A DNA stretch of 64,000 nucleotides from Hyphomicrobiales bacterium (GTDB lineage: Bacteria; Pseudomonadota; Alphaproteobacteria; Rhizobiales; Xanthobacteraceae). The DNA lies in assembly GCA_021730985.1 (NCBI GenBank), contig JAKFYI010000022.1, forward strand, positions 101,008 to 165,007, in the 5' to 3' direction. The notes under the pieces were generated by a model. That model worked only from the letters and a program-made list of their open reading frames with translations. It had not been told where the DNA came from and did not search any database. Below, piece after piece: positions 28,402 to 37,382 of this stretch. Within the stretch, counting starts at the first letter, position 1. Every line of letters begins with the position of its first letter. The translations under genes were made by a program, and so were the position numbers.

Positions 28402-29286
28402 ATGGCGCCGCGTCCAAACTGGAAGGGCTATCTCAAGCTGTCGCTGGTCTCGTGTTCTGTGGCGCTCTACTCCGCCACCACCACGAGCGAGCGCATCCGT
28501 TTCAACATCCTCAACAAGAAAACCGGCAACCGGGTGCGCAACCTGGTGGTCGACAGCGAGACCGAAGAGCCGGTCGAGCAGGAGGATCGCGTCAAGGGCT
28601 ACCAGTTCGAGAAGGGCCAATACATTCAGGTCGAGGACGATGAGCTCGACGAGGTGGCGCTGGAAAGCACCCACACCATCGACATCGAGAAGTTCATCCC
28701 GCGCGATCAGGTGGATGAAATCTATCTCGACGAATCCTATTACATCGTTCCCAACGACAAGGTGGCCTACGAAGCATTCGCGGTGATCCGCGAGGCGATG
28801 AAAAAAGAGGATTTGGTCGGTCTTGCGCGCGTGGTGCTGTACCGGCGCGAACGTATCCTGATGCTGACCCCGCGCGGCAAAGGCTTGATGGCGACGGCGC
28901 TGCGCTACAATTCCGAGGTTCGTGCGGAGGACAGCTATTTCGACGAGATACCGGACACCAAGGTGCCGTCCGACATGCTCAATCTCGCAGTCCACATTCT
29001 GGAAAGCAAAAAGGCGAAGTTCGATCCCGACCAGTTCGAAGACCGCTACGAGAGCGCTCTCTCCGAACTGATCCGCGCCAAGCAGGCCGGCAAGCCGGCG
29101 CCGAAGCTGGACGCTCCGAAGGCCAGCAACGTCGTCAACCTGATGGATGCGCTCAAGCGCAGCGTCAACGCCGAAAAGGGCGGCAAGGGCGTGTCGGAAC
29201 GCTCCACCCGCGCCGGTCACGGCCGCACCACCCACGCCCGCAAGCGCGCGACATCGACACGCTCCAAGGTCAAACGCGCCGGCTGA
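28402..29286 (+). CDS. ku: Non-homologous end-joining protein Ku
   Basis: A 294-residue DNA-end-binding protein. The start MAPRPNWKGYLKLSLVSCSV is the usual Ku N-terminus. The core includes RIRFNILNKKTGNRV, the KGYQFEKGQYIQVEDDEL segment and VVLYRRERILMLTPRGKGLMATALRY. The C-terminal 60 residues are Lys/Arg/Ala-rich, common in bacterial Ku and able to bind DNA. It forms a ring-shaped dimer on broken DNA and recruits LigD, which is encoded 14 bp downstream. Confidence 0.97.
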   Translation: MAPRPNWKGYLKLSLVSCSVALYSATTTSERIRFNILNKKTGNRVRNLVVDSETEEPVEQEDRVKGYQFEKGQYIQVEDDELDEVALESTHTIDIEKFIPRDQVDEIYLDESYYIVPNDKVAYEAFAVIREAMKKEDLVGLARVVLYRRERILMLTPRGKGLMATALRYNSEVRAEDSYFDEIPDTKVPSDMLNLAVHILESKKAKFDPDQFEDRYESALSELIRAKQAGKPAPKLDAPKASNVVNLMDALKRSVNAEKGGKGVSERSTRAGHGRTTHARKRATSTRSKVKRAG

Positions 29287-29300
29287 TTTGAGGTGCGTCC

Positions 29301-31955
29301 TTGGCGAAGCTGAAGACCTACCAGGCCAAGCGCGACTTCGGGAAAACCTCCGAACCGCGCGGCAAGGCTTCGCGGAACAAGGGCAATCAGTTCGTCATCC
29401 AAAAGCACGCGGCGACGCGGCTGCACTACGATCTGCGGCTGGAGCTTGGCGGCGTGATGATGAGCTGGGCGGTGACGCGCGGCCCAAGCCTCGTTCCCGG
29501 CGAGAAGCGGCTTGCGCTCCACGTCGAAGACCACCCGATCGAATACAACACGTTCGAAGGCACCATTCCCAAGGGCCAGTACGGCGGCGGGACGGTGATG
29601 ATCTGGGATCGCGGACGATGGATCCCCGAGATCGATCCGGAGCGCGGTCTGAAGAAGGGCCATCTCGAATTTTCGCTCGACGGCAAGAAACTCAAGGGCC
29701 GCTGGCACCTGGTGCGGATGAGCAAGCGGCCCGGTGAGAAGCAGGAGCCCTGGCTGCTCATCAAGGGCGAGGACGAATTCGCGCGGACCAAGAAGCAGCC
29801 CGACATCCTGGAAGAACTGCCTGATTCCGCGGTGTCGAAGCGCACCATGGAGCAGATCGCCGAGGGCCGTAGCCGCGTGTGGCAGTCGAACAGGCCGGCC
29901 AGCGAACAATCGTCGCGCCGCACGGCGCCGAAGACAGCACGCATCGCAGCAGTGGCCAAGCCCCACGAGGCGCGCTCCCGCACAGCGTCAAAAGCCCCGG
30001 AGGCCAAGGAAAAGCCCAGCGGTCCATCACGCAGCACCGCACGGATATCCGGCGCCCGCCGGGGCACGCTCCCGACGTTCATTCCGCCGAGCCTGGCGAC
30101 ACTGTCGAGCAAGGCGCCCAATACCGCAGACTGGGTTCACGAGATCAAGTTCGACGGCTATCGCATGCAGGCGAGGATCGGCGGCGGCAGGGTCGAACTG
30201 CGCACCCGCACCGGGCTGAACTGGACCGACAAATTTCCGAGCATTGCCGAGGCACTGGCCGCGCTCAAACGCCACAATGCGATCCTGGATGGCGAGATCG
30301 TATCCGGGGACGCCAGCGGCGTGTCCGACTTCTCCGCGCTGCTGGACGACCTCAAGAGCGGGCGCAGCGATCGTCTGGTCTATTACGCGTTCGACCTAAT
30401 TCACCTCGATGGCTACGACTTGACCAAATCAACCCAGATCGACCGCAAGCAGGCTGTGCAGGACCTGCTGAGCCGGCTTCCCAAAGATGGCATCGTTCGA
30501 CTGAGCGAGCACTTCGAGACCAAGGGCTCGGTGATGCTGAAGCTCGCCCGCGACATGAAGCTCGAAGGCATTATTTCGAAGCGCCGCGACTCGGTATATC
30601 GCGGCGGCCGCAACGGCGGCTGGCTCAAGATCAAATGCTCGAACAGCCAGGAGCTGGTGGTGGCGGGCTATGGTCCATCGGATGTCAGCCCGAAGCGCGT
30701 GGCCGCGCTGGTGCTCGGCTATTATGACAAGCTCGGGCTGGTTTACGCCGGCCGGGTCGGCACCGGCTTCACCGACAAGATGCGCGACGATTTCTGGAAA
30801 CGTCTGCAGCCTCTGCGCGTTGACAGGCCGCCGTTCGGCAGCTTTCCGGTTGAGGAGCGCGGCAGGCCGGTGCACTGGGTCAAGCCGCAGATCGTGGTCG
30901 AAGTCGATTTCAGCGGTTGGACCGGGCACGGGCATGTCCGGCAGGCCTCCTTCAAAGGGGTCCGTGAGGACAAGCCGGCGCGCGAGGTGGTGCGCGAGAG
31001 CGAGTTGGAGATTCCGGTCAAGCAAGCCGCAGCGCGGCAGCCTGTCGCGAAGAAGACAAAGCCCGTGCCGGGAAAGAAAGCGCGAGTCATGGTTGCGAAT
31101 GTCGCGCTGACCCACCCCGAACGCGTGTATTGGGACGATGTCGGCGTCACCAAGTCGATGCTCGCGGAATACTATGTCAGCGTCTGGGACCGGATTCGTC
31201 CGCACGTCGCGGGCCGCGTGCTTTCGTTGGTGCGTTGCCCGGACGGCATCGGTGGTCCGACCTTCTATCAGAAGCATGCATCGGCCGGGATCGATCAGGA
31301 GCACCTGCTCGCCGTCAAGGAGCCGGACGGCGAAGTGTCCATCGCCATCGACACTGTCAGCGGTCTGGTGGCGCTGGCACAGTCGGGCGTACTGGAGGTC
31401 CATGTGCGCGGTTCGACGGTCGAGCATCTGGAAGAGGCCAACCGCCTGGTGTTCGATCTCGATCCGGGCCCTGGTGTCGATTGGAAGGATGTCATCGCGG
31501 CCGCGCGCGAAGTCCGCCAGCGGCTGGAGGATTTGAAGCTCAAGAGCTTCGTCAAAACCACAGGCGGCAAGGGACTGCATGTGGTGATGCCGATGCGGCC
31601 CACACCCTGGGATCAGGCCAAGGCGTTCTGCCGGAATATCGCCGAGCAAATGGCCGCGGACGATCCCAAGCGGTTCACCGCGACCATCAAGAAGACGGAG
31701 CGCAACAACAAGATTTTCATCGACTACTTGCGCAACAGCCGCGAGGCGACCGCGATCGCGCCTTATTCGACGCGGGCGCGGCCCGGCGCCACGGTTTCCG
31801 TGCCGCTATCCTGGGAAGAACTTGGGAAACAGAAGACGCCGAACGCGTTTACGGTCTTGAATCTGGCCAAGCGGCTTTCTCGGACTCGCAGCGACCCTTG
31901 GACGGAAATTGGCAAGATCAAGCAAGCGTTGCCGCCGGCACCCCGGCGCAAGTAG
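29301..31955 (+). CDS. ligD: ATP-dependent DNA ligase LigD (PE-Lig-Pol)
   Basis: An 884-residue end-joining enzyme with three domains. A phosphoesterase domain at about 25-160 carries His36, His42, Asp44 and Arg46 in KHAATRLHYDLRLE. The ATP-dependent ligase at about 265-565 has its adenylation Lys283 in HEIKFDGYR. The primase/polymerase at about 600-870 has the metal-binding DLD of VFDLDPG (Asp719 and Asp721) and FVKTTGGKGLHVVMPM. A Lys/Ala/Ser-rich linker separates PE from Lig. The likely start is TTG 29301 after an AGGTG site. It is co-transcribed with Ku. Confidence 0.96.
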   Translation: MAKLKTYQAKRDFGKTSEPRGKASRNKGNQFVIQKHAATRLHYDLRLELGGVMMSWAVTRGPSLVPGEKRLALHVEDHPIEYNTFEGTIPKGQYGGGTVMIWDRGRWIPEIDPERGLKKGHLEFSLDGKKLKGRWHLVRMSKRPGEKQEPWLLIKGEDEFARTKKQPDILEELPDSAVSKRTMEQIAEGRSRVWQSNRPASEQSSRRTAPKTARIAAVAKPHEARSRTASKAPEAKEKPSGPSRSTARISGARRGTLPTFIPPSLATLSSKAPNTADWVHEIKFDGYRMQARIGGGRVELRTRTGLNWTDKFPSIAEALAALKRHNAILDGEIVSGDASGVSDFSALLDDLKSGRSDRLVYYAFDLIHLDGYDLTKSTQIDRKQAVQDLLSRLPKDGIVRLSEHFETKGSVMLKLARDMKLEGIISKRRDSVYRGGRNGGWLKIKCSNSQELVVAGYGPSDVSPKRVAALVLGYYDKLGLVYAGRVGTGFTDKMRDDFWKRLQPLRVDRPPFGSFPVEERGRPVHWVKPQIVVEVDFSGWTGHGHVRQASFKGVREDKPAREVVRESELEIPVKQAAARQPVAKKTKPVPGKKARVMVANVALTHPERVYWDDVGVTKSMLAEYYVSVWDRIRPHVAGRVLSLVRCPDGIGGPTFYQKHASAGIDQEHLLAVKEPDGEVSIAIDTVSGLVALAQSGVLEVHVRGSTVEHLEEANRLVFDLDPGPGVDWKDVIAAAREVRQRLEDLKLKSFVKTTGGKGLHVVMPMRPTPWDQAKAFCRNIAEQMAADDPKRFTATIKKTERNNKIFIDYLRNSREATAIAPYSTRARPGATVSVPLSWEELGKQKTPNAFTVLNLAKRLSRTRSDPWTEIGKIKQALPPAPRRK

Positions 31956-31985
31956 TCCCGCCCAATATCCGCATCTACGGCCGCG

Positions 31986-32531
31986 TTAAGGCGCAAGCGG
32001 CGTGGGATTTTCCGCTGGCGCGTCGATCTTGAACGTACCTGCTGTGATGCAGGTGGTGGAAAACGTGCCGACCGTCGCGATCAGCGCCACCAAATGATCC
32101 AGCCCCAACGTCTTTTCCGCTGCGGCGTAGCTTGCGTCGCTAAGCCCTCTGTTGGCGAGTACTTCGCTTGCCGCGTCGTAACAGGTGCGCTCGCGCGCAT
32201 CGGTGAGGTTCGGCAGCTTGCGCGAATTGATCGCATCGATGACCGGCTGCTCCAGCCCCACCGCGAGCGAACCGCGCACCTGCGCGAACCACGGATATTG
32301 CGCATTCCAGTGGCGCGCGACGACGAGGTTCACGATCTGCTGCTCGCGCTTGGATAGGGGGCCGGAGGCGAGCGTGGCCCTCATGTTCTGGGCCGCCTCG
32401 AACAGCTTCGGCAATCTGATGTATGCCGTGTACGGTCCGCCCACCGGGCCGTTTGACGCCTTGGCCGCGTCATAGACGCGCGCCTGTTCGGCGTTCATGT
32501 TGACCCGGTCCATTGTCGATATGCGCGCCAT
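31986..32531 (-). CDS. Carboxymuconolactone decarboxylase-like family protein
   Basis: A 181-residue all-helical protein of the AhpD/CMD superfamily: GPYTAYIRLPKLFEAAQNM, LSKREQQIVNLVVARHWNAQYPW and LDHLVALIATVGTFSTTC are typical. The usual EWxxH motif reads PWFAQV here, with no His, and there is no AhpD CxxC pair, so it is probably not a peroxidase. The actual activity is unknown. It ends 30 bp from convergent ligD and follows the response regulator gene on the same strand. Confidence 0.85.
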   Translation of the reverse strand: MARISTMDRVNMNAEQARVYDAAKASNGPVGGPYTAYIRLPKLFEAAQNMRATLASGPLSKREQQIVNLVVARHWNAQYPWFAQVRGSLAVGLEQPVIDAINSRKLPNLTDARERTCYDAASEVLANRGLSDASYAAAEKTLGLDHLVALIATVGTFSTTCITAGTFKIDAPAENPTPLAP

Positions 32532-32624
32532 TGTGTTCCCGCCCTGGATTCTGTTGTTCCAGGCGCGAGGCTACCACCGGATTGCGACCCGCGCGAGCCG
32601 GGATGGACAATACGATCCGGACGC

Positions 32625-32999
32625 CTAGACCTTCATCGATGTCAGAATTCTTTCCAGATCGTCCTTGGCGAACGGCTTCTGCAGGATGGGACGTCCGCGG
32701 TATTGGTCCGGCAGTCCCCGCTCACCGTAGCCGGTGGCGAACACGAACGGGATGCCGCGCTCGATCAGCGCCTCTGCCACGGGAAACACGGCCTGGCCGT
32801 TGAGGTGTACGTCGAGAATGGCGAGGTCGAACGCCTCGCGCTGCACGGCCGTGAGCGCCTCATTCACGCGCGGGATAATTCCCACAACCACATGGCCCAT
32901 GTCCGCAAGCATATCCTCAAGCAGCATGCCGATCAGCATCTCGTCCTCGACGACGAGGATGCGGCGCGGAGGCGTCGTTTGAGGATCGGAGCCAGACAT
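32625..32999 (-). CDS. Single-domain response regulator
   Basis: A 124-residue receiver domain without an output domain. Phospho-acceptor Asp63 lies in LAILDVHLNG, acidic-pocket residues are in VVEDE (18-20), Thr89 is in FATGYG and Lys108 in LQKPF. It probably relays phosphate from a histidine kinase encoded elsewhere. An EcfG-type promoter on the same strand lies about 145 bp upstream, so it may be part of the general stress response. Confidence 0.92.
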   Translation of the reverse strand: MSGSDPQTTPPRRILVVEDEMLIGMLLEDMLADMGHVVVGIIPRVNEALTAVQREAFDLAILDVHLNGQAVFPVAEALIERGIPFVFATGYGERGLPDQYRGRPILQKPFAKDDLERILTSMKV

Positions 33000-33144
33000 G
33001 ATGCTTTTGCCAAAAGGAGTGGGAACTTTTTGCGATGGTCGCCGATCCCGGAGTGTCCGGCAAGCCGCCGTACATCGGGCTGCTCATACGCCTTCCCGGG
33101 CGGAACCATTGTGGCGCTTGCGCTATTTTCGTTCCATCGCGAAC

Positions 33145-33170
33145 AACGCCCGAAACATCGGCCGCGTTCC
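33145..33170 (-). promoter_or_regulatory. EcfG-type promoter toward the response regulator
   Basis: On the minus strand GGAAC (33170-33166) and CGTT (33148-33145) are separated by 17 bp, the consensus of the alphaproteobacterial general-stress sigma factor EcfG. It points at the response regulator gene starting at 32999. Confidence 0.7.
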
Positions 33171-33179
33171 CGGCCTCCC

Positions 33180-33204
33180 GGAACCTTCGCAACGGCCAAA
33201 CGTT
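33180..33204 (+). promoter_or_regulatory. EcfG-type promoter upstream of csbD
   Basis: GGAAC (33180-33184) and CGTT (33201-33204) are separated by 16 bp, matching the EcfG consensus. The csbD start is 36 bp downstream. CsbD-type genes are stress-sigma regulated in several bacteria, which supports the call. Confidence 0.8.
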
Positions 33205-33239
33205 GTCGCCGGAGCAATCACGCATCAAGGAGCAGCGAC

Positions 33240-33443
33240 ATGGATTGGAACCGCGTTGAAGGCAATTGGAAGCAGGTCAAGGGCAAGGTCAAGGAAAAGT
33301 GGGGCCAGCTCACCGACGACGATCTCGACGTGATCGCCGGCAAACGCGACCAGCTTGAGGGAAAGATCCAGGAGCGCTACGGCGTCGCCCGAGATCAGGT
33401 TCGCAAGGACATCGACGACTGGTACGGCATACAGAAGTGGTAA
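33240..33443 (+). CDS. csbD: CsbD-family stress protein
   Basis: A 67-residue hydrophilic protein starting MDWNRVEGNWKQVKGKVKEK after an AAGGAG ribosome site. It has the family pattern WGQLTDDDLDVIAGKRDQLEGKIQERYG and ends DDWYGIQKW. CsbD proteins accumulate under general stress; their mechanism is unknown. An EcfG promoter lies just upstream and a terminator just downstream, so it is monocistronic. Confidence 0.95.
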   Translation: MDWNRVEGNWKQVKGKVKEKWGQLTDDDLDVIAGKRDQLEGKIQERYGVARDQVRKDIDDWYGIQKW

Positions 33444-33483
33444 GGATTGTTCGCATCTGAACCACTGCGTTGCGTCTGAATGC

Positions 33484-33510
33484 AAACGGGCTCCCTCGGG
33501 AGCCCGTTTT
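33484..33510 (+). terminator. Rho-independent terminator after csbD
   Basis: AAACGGGCTCCC and GGGAGCCCGTTT form a perfect 12-bp stem around a two-base TC core (effective loop about four bases), followed by T on the plus strand. It separates csbD from the EutA-like gene. Confidence 0.93.
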
Positions 33511-33526
33511 GCTATATTCAGCCGAT

Positions 33527-35194
33527 ATGGCTGCTGATCCCAAAGACCTCCACTCGCTGGCCGACCACAAGCTTGGCTTAGGCCTCAGCCACACTCACGA
33601 CGGCGATGCCGATCACGACCACGACGATTTCCAGGACGGGCCCATTGAGGACAATCCGCTCTGGCAGCAAGACCACGTTTCGCTGACCAGTGTCGGCATC
33701 GACATCGGATCGGCTGGAACCCAAGTCATCTTTTCCCGGGTCGAACTGCGGCGCATGGGCGAGGATTTGTCCAGCCGCTACTTCGTGGTCAACCGCGAGA
33801 CTCTATTCCGCTCTCCGGTCGCGCTGACGCCCTATCAGAGCGAGGAACGAATCGACGATGCGGGCCTGCGTGCGATCATCGCAGACGCTTATCAAAGCGC
33901 GGGCATCACGCCTGCCGACATCGACACCGGCGTGGTCATCCTGACCGGCGAAGCGCTGCGGCGTGACAACGCCCAGGCCATCGCGGTCATGCTGGCGGAG
34001 CAAGGCGGCGAGTTCGTCTGCGCCACAGCGGGTCATCACATGGAGGCGATGCTGGCGGCCTACGGCTCCGGCGCTGCGCGTGTCTCCTCCGATCAAAGCA
34101 GGCGCATACTCAATATCGACATCGGCGGCGGCACCACCAAGCTGGCGCTGTTGGAACAGGGCCGCGTGATCGCAACCGCCGCAATCCACATCGGCGGACG
34201 CTTGCAGGTGGTCGATGACCAGGGCCGTATCACCCGGCTCGACCCGGCAGGCCAACATCACGCCGCGCAGGCCGGCTTCAACTGGGAGAAAGGCGCGCAC
34301 GCCGACAGTGGCGCACTGGACAAGGTCGCGGCCTACATGGCGGATGCGCTGCTCGCCGCAATTCGCATGCGTCCCCTCCCCGCGCCGCTTCGCGCGCTCT
34401 ATCTCACCGAACCAATCGCGGGCCTTGATCGCATCGACGGCATCATGGTGTCGGGCGGCGTGGCGGAATACGTCTATGGCCGCGAGGAACGCGACTTCGG
34501 CGATATGGGCCGCCGGTTCGGCCTCGCGCTGCGGAAAAGGCTCGACGCCGGGGCGCTGCCTTGGCCGTTGCTGCCGGCCGGCGAATGCATCCGCGCCACC
34601 GCGCTCGGCGCATCCGAATACAGCGTCCAGCTCTCAGGCAACACCAGCACCATCACCAACCCCGGCGTGCTGCTGCCCCGGCGCAATCTGCAGGTGGTTC
34701 AGCCGCCCTACGTTTGCGAGGAGACAATCGACCCCGATGCCTTGGCGGCGGCGATCCGCGGCCATTTTACGGCGTTCGATCTGACCGACGGCGATGCCGA
34801 GATCGCCCTGGCGTTGCGCTGGCGCGGGGCGCCTTCGCACCAGCGGATATTCGCATTCGCCCAAGGCATCGTGCGCGGCATGCCGCAGACCATCGCGCGG
34901 GGAAAGCCGCTTTACGTCATGCTTGACGGCGATGTGGCGCAAACGCTCGGCGCAATTTTGCGGGAAGAACTCGGCGTGACCGGCGAAATCCTCGCGGTCG
35001 ATGGCGTTGTGCTTTGGGACTTCGACTACATCGACCTCGGCCGCATCCGGCTGCCATCGATGACGGTGCCGATCACGATCAAGTCCCTGGTGTTCAGCGA
35101 AGACCCGCGGCTGCCGCGCGGCCAGGCGCACCTGCAGCAAGGGTACGGTCATTCGCACGATCACGGGCATCATCACCACGATCACGAGCACTAA
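33527..35194 (+). CDS. Stand-alone EutA-like ASKHA ATPase with His-rich tails
   Basis: A 555-residue protein related to EutA, the ATPase that reactivates B12-dependent ethanolamine ammonia-lyase. The ATP-binding motifs are VGIDIGSAGTQVIF near residue 57 and LNIDIGGGTTKLALLEQG near 200. FVCATAGHHMEAMLAAYGSG and MVSGGVAEYVYGRE are also typical. Both ends are His/Asp-rich (SHTHDGDADHDHDD at about 21-34; GHSHDHGHHHHDHEH at the C-terminus), suggesting metal binding. No eutBC or other B12 enzyme is in the window, so the client is unknown. ATG 33527 is chosen because the upstream Met overlaps the terminator. Confidence 0.87.
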   Translation: MAADPKDLHSLADHKLGLGLSHTHDGDADHDHDDFQDGPIEDNPLWQQDHVSLTSVGIDIGSAGTQVIFSRVELRRMGEDLSSRYFVVNRETLFRSPVALTPYQSEERIDDAGLRAIIADAYQSAGITPADIDTGVVILTGEALRRDNAQAIAVMLAEQGGEFVCATAGHHMEAMLAAYGSGAARVSSDQSRRILNIDIGGGTTKLALLEQGRVIATAAIHIGGRLQVVDDQGRITRLDPAGQHHAAQAGFNWEKGAHADSGALDKVAAYMADALLAAIRMRPLPAPLRALYLTEPIAGLDRIDGIMVSGGVAEYVYGREERDFGDMGRRFGLALRKRLDAGALPWPLLPAGECIRATALGASEYSVQLSGNTSTITNPGVLLPRRNLQVVQPPYVCEETIDPDALAAAIRGHFTAFDLTDGDAEIALALRWRGAPSHQRIFAFAQGIVRGMPQTIARGKPLYVMLDGDVAQTLGAILREELGVTGEILAVDGVVLWDFDYIDLGRIRLPSMTVPITIKSLVFSEDPRLPRGQAHLQQGYGHSHDHGHHHHDHEH

Positions 35195-35224
35195 ACATCG
35201 TCGCACGCTACTGTGACGGCGCTG

Positions 35225-35803
35225 TCAAACGGCTTCCACCGCCCTTCGCACGCGATCCTTGATGACCACGCCATCCTTCTCGGGCAGAAATCGCGGCGAT
35301 TCATCCTGCGAAATCTGTACGCGGGCAAACAGCATCTTGTTGGACGTGCGCAGCATGGTGGCAAGCGCGCGCAACCCGTCGTCGTCCTTGATGTCAAGAA
35401 CGCGCTCGAAACCGCAGGCGCGGGCCACGTTGCACAGGTCGACGCCGCCTTGGGTGTGGCTCGCCTGCGCACCGGTCTCGCCGTATAGCCCGTTGTCGAA
35501 CACCACAACAAACAGATTGGCCGGCTGCTTCACCCCGATGGTGGCGAGACTGCCCATCCCCATCAGCATCTCGCCGTCGCCGGTGATCGCGGCAACGCGG
35601 AGCTTGGGCTGGGCCAACGCGAGGCCGAGACCGATCATCGCGGCCCCGCCCATCGCGCCCCACAGATAAAAATCGCGATCGTCGTTGCCACCGGCCGCGG
35701 CGGCGGCGTCCCAGGTGGTCGAACCGAGACCCGGAACGACAAAGAGATTTTTCGGCCGGTCGGCCAATAGCGTCGCCATCGCGGCGCGGCGTTCGAGACT
35801 CAT
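35225..35803 (-). CDS. ThDP-dependent decarboxylase, C-terminal (ComE-like) subunit
   Basis: A 192-residue protein of the sulfopyruvate/phosphonopyruvate decarboxylase type. The ThDP-magnesium motif is visible: GDGEMLMGMGSL followed about 20 residues later by FDNGLYGETG. It supplies the diphosphate-binding half of a two-subunit enzyme. It overlaps the stop of the partner gene by four bases. A 2-oxo acid (sulfopyruvate, phosphonopyruvate or similar) is the expected substrate class; which one is unknown. Confidence 0.85.
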   Translation of the reverse strand: MSLERRAAMATLLADRPKNLFVVPGLGSTTWDAAAAAGGNDDRDFYLWGAMGGAAMIGLGLALAQPKLRVAAITGDGEMLMGMGSLATIGVKQPANLFVVVFDNGLYGETGAQASHTQGGVDLCNVARACGFERVLDIKDDDGLRALATMLRTSNKMLFARVQISQDESPRFLPEKDGVVIKDRVRRAVEAV

Positions 35804-36360
35804 TTCCACACCTTGCGGCCGATCAGCTTCTGCGACAGCAGCACCGCGGCGGAACGGTCGCCGCCGAACGCGATCTGCGCCGCGGACTGCGCCAGCGGCA
35901 CCACCTGATCCGGCTGCTCCGCGATGGTGACGTGGGTGTCGCAAAGCTCCAGCGTGGGCTTCACGATCGCGCCCATCGGCACCTGCCACGGATTGAACTC
36001 CTCCCACTCGCCACGCATCGTGATGAGCATCAGCATTGGGAAGCGGCAGGATTTGATCAGCGAGAGCATGTTGATGCAGTTGCCGACTCCGCTCGACTGC
36101 ATCAGCAGCACGGCGCGCTGCCCGCCGAGCCACGCGCCGGCGGCGAGCGCGACGCCCTCCTCCTCGGTGGTCAGCGAGACGTCGTGCATGTCCGGATCGG
36201 CCTTGCAGCGCGCGATTAGCCGCGAGTGGCCGGCATCCGGCACGTAGCCGACTTGGCGCACGTCGGCGCGCTTGAGAACGTCGAACAGATCGTCCGGCCA
36301 GGCCACGGCGGGCTTGACGAGAGTGAGGTGTGGGGTGTCGGTCAAAATAAACTCCCTCAT
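35800..36360 (-). CDS. ThDP-dependent decarboxylase, N-terminal (ComD-like) subunit
   Basis: A 186-residue protein with the pyrimidine-binding half of a ThDP enzyme: GYVPDAGHSRLIARCKAD, the catalytic Glu region SLTTEEEGVALAAGAWLGG, and the QSSGVGNCINMLSLI helix. Splitting of the two ThDP halves into separate genes is as in ComDE of coenzyme M synthesis and in bacterial sulfopyruvate decarboxylases. It is preceded by the VOC gene after 19 bp. Confidence 0.85.
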   Translation of the reverse strand: MREFILTDTPHLTLVKPAVAWPDDLFDVLKRADVRQVGYVPDAGHSRLIARCKADPDMHDVSLTTEEEGVALAAGAWLGGQRAVLLMQSSGVGNCINMLSLIKSCRFPMLMLITMRGEWEEFNPWQVPMGAIVKPTLELCDTHVTIAEQPDQVVPLAQSAAQIAFGGDRSAAVLLSQKLIGRKVWK

Positions 36361-36379
36361 CGATCCATAGCGGGCGCGC

Positions 36380-37300
36380 TCAAGTTCGCCAAGGCAGGTC
36401 GCCGGCGTTCTCCGCGAAATACCACGCGCCGATCCCGAGTTCAGCAGGAAACGGCACCAGCAGCGTCTTGCCGGTGCGCCGCGGGTTGAGCATCGCCCGA
36501 TCCATCAATTCCTCAGTGTCGCGTAGCGAGGCAACACGGATCGCGTAGGCGCCGATGAACGGCAGTCGTGGCACCGCGACCTCAGGCACGAGCGCCGCGA
36601 AGGCCGTTTCCGTCACGATCTCGATGCGGCCGCGATCGAGCCGGATTGACCGGCCGAACGTGGTGACTTGGGCCGGCTTGCCCGTGAAGCGAACAAAGCG
36701 TGCGGCAGCCTCCTCGACGTTTGCCGACACGATCAGCAGATCGGTCAACGCGGCCGCGCCGTTGCCGTGCGTCAGCCACCGCGGCTGCCAAACCGTGTCC
36801 TCCGTGCGGTGGGCCAGCAACTGGATGCGGCCCTCCGCCATCGCTCCGCGCTCCAGCCGAACCACGCTGAACGCGGCAACGCCCGGTCCGCTCACCGTTT
36901 CGACAGGCCTTTGGAACTGCACCAAGGGACGCATCGCGAAGCCGGACTGACTCAACCGCGCGTGCGTCGCCTCGGCCCCGGCGATCGAGAACGCGGCGAG
37001 ATGCACCCCGGCATGATCGGCGATCGAAGCGTCGAACTCGCGGGCGAGCGGGGTATCCGCGGTCTTGAACAGAACTTCGAGGTAGCCGCGGGTGAGCATG
37101 CAGGTGACGTTGCCGGTGCCGGTGGGGGTACCATCCGGGTTGGACTGCACCGAAACCGGCGTCGGCGCGAAGCCGGCGCGGGTCAGCGCCGCGCTCGCCG
37201 CCTCCCGATCCGGCACGAAATGTCCGACATGGTCGAGGAATATCTCGCTCCCCAGGGGAAGCTGGCGGTCGGCCTCATGCGGCACTTTGGCTTGGCTCAT
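36380..37300 (-). CDS. VOC-superfamily (glyoxalase-like) protein
   Basis: A 306-residue cytoplasmic protein. The segment LDHVGHFVPDREAASAALTRAGF is a VOC betaalphabeta unit, and a second unit starts near LTDLLIVSANVEEAAARFVRF. It resembles the glyoxalase-like domain family of unknown substrate. It is first in an operon with the ThDP decarboxylase pair, so it may act on a precursor or product of the 2-oxo acid. It diverges from the tandem Bug receptor genes across 82 bp. Confidence 0.82.
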   Translation of the reverse strand: MSQAKVPHEADRQLPLGSEIFLDHVGHFVPDREAASAALTRAGFAPTPVSVQSNPDGTPTGTGNVTCMLTRGYLEVLFKTADTPLAREFDASIADHAGVHLAAFSIAGAEATHARLSQSGFAMRPLVQFQRPVETVSGPGVAAFSVVRLERGAMAEGRIQLLAHRTEDTVWQPRWLTHGNGAAALTDLLIVSANVEEAAARFVRFTGKPAQVTTFGRSIRLDRGRIEIVTETAFAALVPEVAVPRLPFIGAYAIRVASLRDTEELMDRAMLNPRRTGKTLLVPFPAELGIGAWYFAENAGDLPWRT

Positions 37301-37382
37301 GCGGAGAACCCGGTTCTCATTGCCGTTCCGTTAGCATAAGGAAGAGCGAAATCGCAGACGCTTTTTACTTGAAGGACACACC

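Noticed and set aside
33102..33133. Third EcfG promoter (GGAAC at 33102 with CGTT at 33130)
   Set aside because: The spacer is 23 bp, outside the 16-17 bp needed.
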